Assembly: GCA_018712125.1 (NCBI GenBank)
Contig: DVHM01000094.1
Span: 1 to 40,996 of the forward strand
DNA from: Pullilachnospira_A gallistercoris
GTDB taxonomy: Bacteria; Bacillota; Clostridia; Lachnospirales; Lachnospiraceae
Length of the DNA stretch: 40,996 nt
Direction: 5' to 3'
The position numbers and the translations under genes were made by a program. Below, piece after piece: positions 26,090-32,561 of the stretch (positions are counted from its first letter, which is position 1; every line of letters begins with the position of its first letter). The notes below the pieces were generated by a model, which had not been told where the DNA came from, made no database searches, and saw only the letters and a program-made list of their open reading frames with translations.

Positions 26090-26106
26090 CCTCTGTGAGG
26101 TTGTTC
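26077..26106 (-). terminator. Rho-independent terminator of rplS
   Basis: A perfect ten-pair stem GAACAACCTC / GAGGTTGTTC (26084-26093 and 26097-26106) with a three-base loop, followed on the minus strand by seven T. It lies just after rplS and closes the ribosomal-protein operon. Confidence 0.95.
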
Positions 26107-26114
26107 CCGCAAAA

Positions 26115-26468
26115 CTATTTTACCAACTCTTTTACTTTTGCTTTCTTTCCTACACGTCCACGCAGATAATTCAGTTTCGCGCGACGCACCTTACCTCTGC
26201 GGACAACTTCCACTTTCTCCACATGGGGGCTGTGCAGCGGCCATGTCTTCTCCACACCGACGCCGTTGGAGAACTTTCTTACCGTAAACGTCTCACGGTT
26301 GCTTCCGCCCTGCTTCTTGAGCACGGTACCCTCGAAAACCTGGATTCTCTCGCGGTTTCCCTCTTTGATCTTCGCGTGCACTCTCACAGTGTCTCCCACG
26401 TTAAACTCCGGCACCTCAGCCTTCAGCTGTTCCGCCTCGATGTTCTTGATAATCTCTTTTGCGTTCAT
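26115..26468 (-). CDS. rplS: 50S ribosomal protein L19
   Basis: 117 residues, the usual size. L19 sits at the subunit interface of the 50S particle. Recognisable segments are FNVGDTVRVHAKIKEG and FEGTVLKKQGG, and the basic C-terminal RRAKLNYLRGRVGK. The ribosome binding site CAGGAGGTCACAAA is strong. It is the last gene of the run rimM-trmD-rplS and is followed at once by a terminator. The 81-base leader after trmD holds a short hairpin-like CCCC/GGGG segment but no clear riboregulator. Confidence 0.99.
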   Translation of the reverse strand: MNAKEIIKNIEAEQLKAEVPEFNVGDTVRVHAKIKEGNRERIQVFEGTVLKKQGGSNRETFTVRKFSNGVGVEKTWPLHSPHVEKVEVVRRGKVRRAKLNYLRGRVGKKAKVKELVK

Positions 26469-26549
26469 TTTGTGACCTCCTGATTCTTTTGATGTTCTTA
26501 ATACTTATCCCCCAAAAGGGCGTAACAGAGGACCATCTTCTTCTCACAA

Positions 26550-27293
26550 CTAGTGTAGTTTACCATAGGGTACTTCAAAATTCAAGTATTTCTTATCTTT
26601 TTCCGTCAGATTGGCCGTCTTCAGCAGATCCGGGCGGCGCTCCCTGGTCCGCAGGAGAGACTGCTGTCGTCTCCACTCATCCACCTTCTGATGATTTCCG
26701 GACAATAAAATCGACGGAACCGCTCTGTCATGCCAGATCTCCGGCCGGCTGTACTGAGGATACTCCAACAGACCGTCCTCGAAGGACTCCGTCTCCCCGG
26801 ATTCCCGGTTGGAAAGCACACCGGGCACCATGCGGGAAACCGCGTCCACCACCACAACGGCCGGTAGTTCTCCGCCGGTCAGCACATAATCTCCAATGGA
26901 GATATAGTCCGTGACAATCTCCTCCAGAACCCTCTCATCCACGCCCTCATAATGACCACAGAGAAGAATCAGATTCTCCTCCAGGGCCAGCTCCTTGGCC
27001 TTTGCCTGGGAAAACGTCTCCCCCTGGGGCGTCAGATACACTGTGCGCACCGGCCCGTCTGCCCTGCGCGCCGCTGATTCCCATGCGTCATAAATGGGCT
27101 GAGCCTGCATAACCATGCCCGCCCCGCCGCCGTAGGGATAATCATCCACCTTCTTATGTTTGTCAAGGGTAAAATCCCGGATATTGATCGCCTCGTAGGA
27201 GATCAGTCCACGATCCACAGCCCTGCCGATAATGCTGGTACCGAGAACGTTTTCGATCATCTCCGGAAACAATGTCAGAATATAAAATTTCAT
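26550..27293 (-). CDS. trmD: tRNA (guanine-N1)-methyltransferase
   Basis: 247 residues. TrmD methylates G37 in tRNAs reading CNN-type codons and so prevents frameshifting; it is a trefoil-knot SPOUT enzyme using S-adenosylmethionine. The N terminus MKFYILTLFPEM, the segment PYGGGAGMVMQ (about 52-62), CGHYEGVDERV and IGDYVLTGGELP are typical. It lies between rimM and rplS, the order found across Firmicutes. Confidence 0.99.
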   Translation of the reverse strand: MKFYILTLFPEMIENVLGTSIIGRAVDRGLISYEAINIRDFTLDKHKKVDDYPYGGGAGMVMQAQPIYDAWESAARRADGPVRTVYLTPQGETFSQAKAKELALEENLILLCGHYEGVDERVLEEIVTDYISIGDYVLTGGELPAVVVVDAVSRMVPGVLSNRESGETESFEDGLLEYPQYSRPEIWHDRAVPSILLSGNHQKVDEWRRQQSLLRTRERRPDLLKTANLTEKDKKYLNFEVPYGKLH

Positions 27294-27344
27294 ACTCGGA
27301 TCCTCTCCCTCTCTGTCTTTGCCTGCCGCTGCAAACTCCGGAAT

Positions 27345-27851
27345 TCAGACCAGTCCCGGCATCAGATGGATCTCCATCCTGCGGCTCTTCACATCGATCT
27401 GCCGCACACAGTCCTTGATCGCGGGAAGAAGCACCTGCCCATGGGCCGGGCTGTCCACCACATATACGTCGTTGGCTCCGGTGCTGAGAACGTCAGAGAT
27501 GGTTCCGAAAGCCTCTCCATCATCTGTGTAAACCTCGATGCCGATCAAATCAGCAATGAAATACTCATCCTCCTCCAGCGGCACTGCCTGTTCTCTCGTC
27601 ACAAAAAGTCCCGCCTGACGGATCCCGTCAATTTCCTCCGGCGTTGTAAACTCCCGAAACTTCAGGATCGCCATATTCTTGAAAAATTTTACGGAGACAA
27701 TGTGCAGAAGCTGATCTCCCTTCTTTCCGCGCAGGAGTACCTCCTTCAGATCCCGGAACCGCTCCTTGTCGTCGGTGGTGGGGAAAACCTTCGCCTCCCC
27801 GCGCACCCCGTGGGGAGATGTGATAACTCCAACCTGCAGTAATTCTTCCAT
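27345..27851 (-). CDS. rimM: Ribosome maturation factor RimM
   Basis: 168 residues from the ATG at 27849-27851 (AGAGGAAGAGC before it), giving MEELLQVGVITSPHGVRGE, the normal start; the open frame extends further upstream without a credible site. RimM assists 30S head assembly by working with S19 and 16S rRNA. An N-terminal RimM domain (about 1-85) and a C-terminal PRC-barrel (EEDEYFIADLIGIEV onward) are visible. It follows khpA by 133 bases that hold a hairpin and a promoter. Confidence 0.97.
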   Translation of the reverse strand: MEELLQVGVITSPHGVRGEAKVFPTTDDKERFRDLKEVLLRGKKGDQLLHIVSVKFFKNMAILKFREFTTPEEIDGIRQAGLFVTREQAVPLEEDEYFIADLIGIEVYTDDGEAFGTISDVLSTGANDVYVVDSPAHGQVLLPAIKDCVRQIDVKSRRMEIHLMPGLV

Positions 27852-27946
27852 GCTCTTCCTCTCATGACTCTTCCGGGAACATCTCATCCCGTCCAAAGGG
27901 CGCGCCCTTCCACCACGGGAGGATGGTTTCCCATAATATGAAAACA

Positions 27947-27966
27947 GCCGCCGCTGATGCGGCGGC
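27947..27966 (-). terminator. GC-rich hairpin between khpA and rimM (weak terminator or 5' UTR stem)
   Basis: Perfect eight-pair stem GCCGCCGC / GCGGCGGC with a four-base loop. On the minus strand it is followed by TGTTTTCATATT, only a short T-run. It may attenuate read-through from khpA. Confidence 0.55.
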
Positions 27967-27968
27967 AT

Positions 27969-27998
27969 ATTGTACAGTCAAAAACTATACAATGTCAA
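27969..27998 (-). promoter_or_regulatory. Candidate promoter for rimM-trmD-rplS, overlapping the end of khpA
   Basis: Minus-strand -35 TTGACA (27993-27998, inside the last khpA codons), 18-base spacer, -10 TACAAT (27969-27974). Transcription would start near 27962, inside the GC hairpin, giving the transcript a structured 5' end. Confidence 0.5.
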
Positions 27999-28212
27999 CA
28001 ACCACTTTCTTTTCTGACTTTGAGGCTGCGGCTTTCACCACAGAACGGATCGCCTTTGCAATACGTCCCTGTTTGCCGATTACCTTGCCCATATCAGAGG
28101 CAGCCACATGCAATTCGATTACAATCGCCTTTTCCTTTTCCGTCTCTGTCACGACAACTTCATTCGGGTAATCCACCAGTGACTTTGCAATTACTTCCAC
28201 TAATTCTTTCAT
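27985..28212 (-). CDS. khpA: KH-domain RNA-binding protein KhpA (YlqC)
   Basis: 75 residues from the ATG at 28210-28212; a GTG three codons earlier sits too near the GAGGTG site. It is a single KH domain with the GxxG loop in GKVIGKQGR (42-50). In Firmicutes KhpA pairs with KhpB (Jag) to bind RNA and affects cell elongation and division. It lies 29 bases after rpsP, its usual place. The khpB partner is not in this window. Confidence 0.96.
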   Translation of the reverse strand: MKELVEVIAKSLVDYPNEVVVTETEKEKAIVIELHVAASDMGKVIGKQGRIAKAIRSVVKAAASKSEKKVVVDIV

Positions 28213-28241
28213 TGCATACACCTCGTTCTTTCCGCACCCGA

Positions 28242-28487
28242 TTATTTCTCAATACCGGCTGCCTTAAAGATTCTGCTGACGGTATCAGTGGGCTGCGCGC
28301 CGTTTGCCAGCCATTTCTTTGCCAGCTCCTCATTTACATGAAACTCGCTGGGATCTTTGGTGGGATCGTAAGTTCCGATCTCTTCGATGCACTTGCCATC
28401 TCTCGGAGATCTGGAATCCGCAACTACAATTCTATAGAAAGGATTCTTCTTCTGTCCCATTCTTCTCAATCTGATCTTTACTGCCAT
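28242..28487 (-). CDS. rpsP: 30S ribosomal protein S16
   Basis: 81 residues beginning MAVKIRLRRMGQKKNPFYRIVVADSR in one uninterrupted S16 fold, the normal size. It binds 16S rRNA and is needed for 30S assembly. The ribosome binding site CAGGAGGTGAAAAGAA is strong. It lies between ffh (36 bases upstream) and khpA. Confidence 0.99.
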   Translation of the reverse strand: MAVKIRLRRMGQKKNPFYRIVVADSRSPRDGKCIEEIGTYDPTKDPSEFHVNEELAKKWLANGAQPTDTVSRIFKAAGIEK

Positions 28488-28523
28488 TTCTTTTCACCTC
28501 CTGATTATTATGCTGACTATATG

Positions 28524-29873
28524 TTAAAAAGGAAATTTCATTCTCCCCTTTTTACCACCCATCATACCCGGCATCTTCTTCATCATCTTCCGGGACTGTT
28601 CAAACTGTTTGATAAAACGGTTGACCTCGCTGATATCCACCCCGGCGCCTTTCGCGATCCTCCGCTTGCGGCTGGGATTCATCAGCTTCGGATTTGCCCG
28701 CTCCTCCGGCGTCATGGAATAGATAATGCCCTCGATACGTCCGAGCTTCTTCTCGTCCATGGCTCCTTCCAGCTGGGCCATCTGGGAAGACTTCATTCCG
28801 GAGAGCCCCGGCAGCATTCCGAGGATACTGGAGATGCCTCCCATCTTTTTCATCTGGTTCATGGATTCCAGATAATCGTTGTAGTCAAACTCGGCTTTTC
28901 GCATCTTACGGGTAAGATCCATGGCTTTTTCCTCATCGATCTCCTCCTGAGCCTTCTCAATCAGGCTCAGCACATCTCCCATGCCGAGAATTCTGGAAGC
29001 CATGCGCTCCGGGTAAAACTGTTCCAGATCCGAGAGTTTCTCTCCCATACCGCAGAACAGAATCGGCTTACCGGTAACTGCCCGGATGGACAGCGCCGCT
29101 CCGCCTCTGGTATCTCCATCCAGCTTAGTCAGAATCACACCGTCGATGCCCACCTTCTCATCGAAGGTCTTTGCCACATTTACTGCGTCCTGACCGGTCA
29201 TGGCATCCACTACCAGAATGGTCTGGGCCACATCCACGGACTCCTTGATCTCTGACAGTTCCGCCATCATCTCCTCGTCCACGTGCAGCCGTCCGGCTGT
29301 ATCGAGAATGACCACATTGTTGCCGTTCTTCTTCGCGTGTTCGAGAGCCGCCTTCGCGATATCCGCCGGGCGGTGCCTGTCTCCCATGGCAAAGACATCC
29401 ACCTGCTGTTTCTCTCCGTTGATCTGCAGCTGCTGAATCGCGGCGGGCCGATAGATGTCACAGGCCACCAGAAGCGGCTTCTTTCCCTTCTGCTTCATCT
29501 TTCCGGCCAGCTTTGCCGTGGTCGTAGTCTTGCCGGCACCCTGAAGTCCGACCATCATGATAACGGTAATCTGCTGTCCGGGCCGATAGGCGATCTCCGT
29601 CGTCTCGGATCCCATCAACGTTACCAGTTCCTCATTGACGATCTTGATGACCATCTGGCCGGGATTCAGTCCGTTCATCACATCGGAACCGACTGCCCGC
29701 TCCTGCACAGCTTTTGTGAAATTCTTTACCACCTTGAAATTCACATCTGCCTCCAGCAGCGCCATCTTGACCTCGCGCAGAGCCGTCTTCACGTCGTCTT
29801 CCGTCAGCCGTCCCTTGCTTCTGAGATTTTTAAAGACATTCTGCAGTTTTTCTGACAAGCTGTCAAATGCCAT
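28524..29873 (-). CDS. ffh: Signal recognition particle protein Ffh (SRP54)
   Basis: 449 residues. Ffh binds signal sequences on the ribosome together with the SRP RNA and docks with FtsY at the membrane. N domain (1-90), G domain with GLQGAGKTTT (109-118), DTAGR and TKLDGDTRGG, and a methionine-rich M domain ending PGMMGGKKGRMKF. It follows ylxM by three bases. FtsY, its receptor, is encoded three genes upstream in this window. Confidence 0.99.
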   Translation of the reverse strand: MAFDSLSEKLQNVFKNLRSKGRLTEDDVKTALREVKMALLEADVNFKVVKNFTKAVQERAVGSDVMNGLNPGQMVIKIVNEELVTLMGSETTEIAYRPGQQITVIMMVGLQGAGKTTTTAKLAGKMKQKGKKPLLVACDIYRPAAIQQLQINGEKQQVDVFAMGDRHRPADIAKAALEHAKKNGNNVVILDTAGRLHVDEEMMAELSEIKESVDVAQTILVVDAMTGQDAVNVAKTFDEKVGIDGVILTKLDGDTRGGAALSIRAVTGKPILFCGMGEKLSDLEQFYPERMASRILGMGDVLSLIEKAQEEIDEEKAMDLTRKMRKAEFDYNDYLESMNQMKKMGGISSILGMLPGLSGMKSSQMAQLEGAMDEKKLGRIEGIIYSMTPEERANPKLMNPSRKRRIAKGAGVDISEVNRFIKQFEQSRKMMKKMPGMMGGKKGRMKFPF

Positions 29874-29876
29874 AGA

Positions 29877-30221
29877 TCAAAGCTCCTCCAAAATATCCGT
29901 CGACAGCGCGCGGATGCGTTCCATCGTCTCCTCCACAGCCGTGCCGTCTTCCCGGCACGCCAGTTTCAGAATCTCCTCCGCGCTGCCCTTGATGTGAAGA
30001 AATTTCTCCATCAGGCGCAGCTTACTCTCATACTCCTCCAGGGTGCGGGTACACCGCCGGATCACATCATGCACCGCCTGACGGCTGATCCCCTTGGCCA
30101 GCGCAATCTCGGCCAGCGAGAGATCCTCCATCACGAAACTCTCATAGATTTCTCTCTGATGCTCGTTGAGAAGTTCTCCATAGAAATCATACAGGTATCC
30201 CTGCCGAACTTTTTCTTCCAT
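29877..30221 (-). CDS. ylxM: YlxM/p13-like helix-turn-helix protein
   Basis: 114 residues. A sigma-70 region-4-like helix-turn-helix is visible at about residues 20-60 (EHQREIYESFVMEDLSLAEIA then GISRQAVHDVIRR). YlxM is almost always encoded directly before ffh and is thought to modulate SRP GTPase function; DNA binding has been suggested but is not established. The start lies behind AAAGGTGG and a few bases after a promoter embedded in the ilvA terminator. Confidence 0.95.
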   Translation of the reverse strand: MEEKVRQGYLYDFYGELLNEHQREIYESFVMEDLSLAEIALAKGISRQAVHDVIRRCTRTLEEYESKLRLMEKFLHIKGSAEEILKLACREDGTAVEETMERIRALSTDILEEL

Positions 30222-30238
30222 CCTTAACCACCTTTGGT

Positions 30239-30267
30239 AGTTTACACGAAAAAAAACAGGGTGTCAA
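30239..30267 (-). promoter_or_regulatory. Promoter of ylxM-ffh operon, nested in the ilvA terminator
   Basis: Minus-strand -35 TTGACA (30262-30267, perfect consensus), 17-base spacer formed mostly by the terminator's T-tract, -10 TAAACT (30239-30244). The -35 is part of the terminator's 3' arm. Predicted start near 30232, about 11 bases before the ylxM ATG. Confidence 0.7.
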
Positions 30268-30286
30268 GTGTTTTTTCTTGACACCC
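30249..30286 (-). terminator. Rho-independent terminator of rnc-smc-ftsY-ilvA
   Basis: Perfect ten-pair stem (GGGTGTCAAG at 30259-30268 and CTTGACACCC at 30277-30286) with an eight-base loop, followed on the minus strand by TG and eight T. It lies 35 bases after the ilvA stop codon. Confidence 0.96.
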
Positions 30287-30321
30287 CAAAGTTTTTCTTC
30301 CTTTCAACCTTTTTCCCGCTG

Positions 30322-31533
30322 TCACAGGCTGGTCCGAACGATCTTCGGCTTGTAACCGCCCTTTTCCAGAGCCTCCATAATCTGCTGTTTGTGCTCCGTG
30401 CCGAAGGCCTCCAGCGTGATGCGCAGCTCCACGGCGGCGTTTCGGTTGGTTGTCACAAACTGGTTGTGCTCCAGCTTGATGACATTGCCCTGAACGCCGG
30501 CGATGGTCTCCGCCACGGCCGCCAGCTCTCCAGGCTTATCCGGGAGCAGTACAGATACGGTAAAGATCCGATCCCGGAAAATCAGTCCCTGCTGTACCAC
30601 CGAGGACATGGTAATCACGTCCATGTTACCGCCGCTCAAGATGGAGACAACGCGCTTGCCCTTTACATTGAGATGGTTCAAAGCCGCCACCGTCAACAGA
30701 CCGGAATTCTCCACGATCATCTTGTGGTTCTCCACCATATCCAGGAAAGCGGCGATCAGCTCGTCATCCTCCACCGTGATGATATCGTCGATATTCTCCT
30801 GAATATAGGGGAAGATATTGCTCCCCGGTGTCTTAACCGCCGTGCCGTCGGCGATGGTGCTCACATTCGGCAGCGTTGTGACCTCTCCCCGCTTTAAGGA
30901 TTCCTGCATACAGTTCGCTCCCGCCGGCTCCACGCCGATGACCTGAATCTTCGGATTCAGAAGCTTTGCCAGGGTGGAGACACCGGCTACCAGCCCGCCC
31001 CCTCCGATGGGCACAAGAATATATTCCACCAGGGGAAGCTCCTTGAAGATCTCCATGGCAATGGTTCCCTGTCCCGTGGCCACCGCCAGATCATCAAAGG
31101 GATGAATGAAGGTGTATCCGTACTGATCCGCCAGCTCATAGGCGTGGGCGCAGGCCTCGTCGTAGACATCCCCGAAGAGTACTACATCCGCCCCGTAGCT
31201 CTTGGTGCGGTTGACCTTGATCAGCGGTGTCGTGGTCGGCATGACGATGGTCGCCTTTACCCCGAAACACTTTGCCGCGTAAGCCACGCCCTGGGCATGG
31301 TTTCCGGCGGAGGCGGTAATCAGCCCTTTCTCCCGCTCCTCCGGAGAAAGCGTACTAATCTTGTAGTAGGCCCCCCGCACTTTATAGGCGCCGGTAAACT
31401 GCATATTCTCCGGCTTGAGATACACCTTGTTTCCTGTCCGTTCGCTGAGGAAATCGCTGTAAACCAGTTTTGTCTCCAGCGTGACCTCCCCGACGATTCT
31501 GCTCGCTTCCTCAAACTTATCCAATGTCAGCAT
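30322..31533 (-). CDS. ilvA: Threonine ammonia-lyase (threonine dehydratase)
   Basis: 403 residues. A PLP enzyme converting threonine to 2-oxobutanoate and ammonia, for isoleucine synthesis or threonine breakdown. The PLP lysine is K51 (TGAYKVRGA); SAGNHAQGVA and VPIGGGGLVAG bind the cofactor phosphate. A single C-terminal ACT-like domain (about 325-403) suggests regulation by an amino acid. Its length matches the short clostridial type rather than the ~510-residue biosynthetic enzyme. It lies 23 bases after ftsY and before the terminator, so it breaks the ftsY-ylxM-ffh order. Symbol ilvA is used in the broad sense. Confidence 0.95.
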   Translation of the reverse strand: MLTLDKFEEASRIVGEVTLETKLVYSDFLSERTGNKVYLKPENMQFTGAYKVRGAYYKISTLSPEEREKGLITASAGNHAQGVAYAAKCFGVKATIVMPTTTPLIKVNRTKSYGADVVLFGDVYDEACAHAYELADQYGYTFIHPFDDLAVATGQGTIAMEIFKELPLVEYILVPIGGGGLVAGVSTLAKLLNPKIQVIGVEPAGANCMQESLKRGEVTTLPNVSTIADGTAVKTPGSNIFPYIQENIDDIITVEDDELIAAFLDMVENHKMIVENSGLLTVAALNHLNVKGKRVVSILSGGNMDVITMSSVVQQGLIFRDRIFTVSVLLPDKPGELAAVAETIAGVQGNVIKLEHNQFVTTNRNAAVELRITLEAFGTEHKQQIMEALEKGGYKPKIVRTSL

Positions 31534-31556
31534 CTTTTTTCCTCTTCTCCTTTTCT

Positions 31557-32540
31557 CTACTCGTTCACATAAAACAGCGCGTCCACAAACTCATCCGGCG
31601 AAAACTTCTGCAGATCCTCAATGTGCTCGCCCACACCCACATATTTGACCGGGATGCCGAGCTCTGCCTGCACCGCCACAGCGATACCGCCCTTGGCCGT
31701 TCCATCCAGCTTTGTCAGCACAATTCCTGTGATATCTGTCACCTCCGCAAATTCCCTGGCCTGAACCAGCGCGTTCTGACCGGTGGTGCCATCCAGAACC
31801 GCCAGCGTCTCCCGGTAAGCTTCCGGGAATTCCCGGCTGATCACATGGTTCATCTTCCGCAGCTCCTCCATCAGGTTTTTCTTGTTGTGGAGCCTGCCTG
31901 CCGTGTCAATCAAAAGCACATCACACTTTCTGGCCTTCGCCGCCGCCACAGCGTCAAACACCACAGCGGAGGGATCGCTCCCTTCCTGTCCGCCGATCAT
32001 ATCCACGCCACAGCGGTCCGCCCACTCTTTCAGCTGCTCCCCCGCAGCGGCCCGGAACGTATCGGCTCCCGCAACCAGCACCTTCTTTCCCTGAGCCTTA
32101 AGTTTGGAGGCCAGCTTTCCGATGGTGGTCGTCTTTCCGACGCCGTTGACTCCCACAACGAGGATGACGGATGTCTCCTCCTCAAAGCGGTAAGCAGCTT
32201 CCCCCACATCCATCTGCTCCTTGATGCTGTCAATCAGCAGCTGACGGCATTCCATGGGTTCTTTGATGTGATGCTGCTTTACCTTCTCACGCAGATCATC
32301 GAGAATCCGCTCTGTGGCGGCGACGCCCAGATCTCCCATGATCAGCGTCTCCTCCAGCTCCTCATAGAAATCTTCGTCGATATTGGTAAACCCGCGGAAC
32401 ACATAGTCCATGTTTTTTACGATGTTGTCCCTTGTCTTGGTCAGTCCGCGGAACAGCCGCTGGAAAAATCCGGATTTTTTCTTTCCGCTCTCCTCCCCGC
32501 TCTGAGCGCTTACTTCCTGCATATCCTGCATATCTTCCAT
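31557..32540 (-). CDS. ftsY: Signal recognition particle receptor FtsY
   Basis: 327 residues from the ATG at 32538-32540, well spaced from AGGAGG; a GTG two codons earlier is too close. An acidic N-terminal tail (1-20) precedes the NG domain with GVNGVGKTTT (130-139), DTAGRLHNK and TKLDGTAKGG. FtsY is the membrane-associated SRP receptor. It follows smc by 21 bases, the usual rnc-smc-ftsY order. Confidence 0.99.
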   Translation of the reverse strand: MEDMQDMQEVSAQSGEESGKKKSGFFQRLFRGLTKTRDNIVKNMDYVFRGFTNIDEDFYEELEETLIMGDLGVAATERILDDLREKVKQHHIKEPMECRQLLIDSIKEQMDVGEAAYRFEEETSVILVVGVNGVGKTTTIGKLASKLKAQGKKVLVAGADTFRAAAGEQLKEWADRCGVDMIGGQEGSDPSAVVFDAVAAAKARKCDVLLIDTAGRLHNKKNLMEELRKMNHVISREFPEAYRETLAVLDGTTGQNALVQAREFAEVTDITGIVLTKLDGTAKGGIAVAVQAELGIPVKYVGVGEHIEDLQKFSPDEFVDALFYVNE

Positions 32541-32561
32541 GTTCACACACCTCCTCGTTTT

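Noticed and set aside
26498..26536. A 12-codon open frame (MVLCYALLGDKY) in the rplS leader
   Set aside because: The ribosome binding site is poor (GAGAAGAAG), there is no terminator/antiterminator pair, and a frame this short arises by chance.
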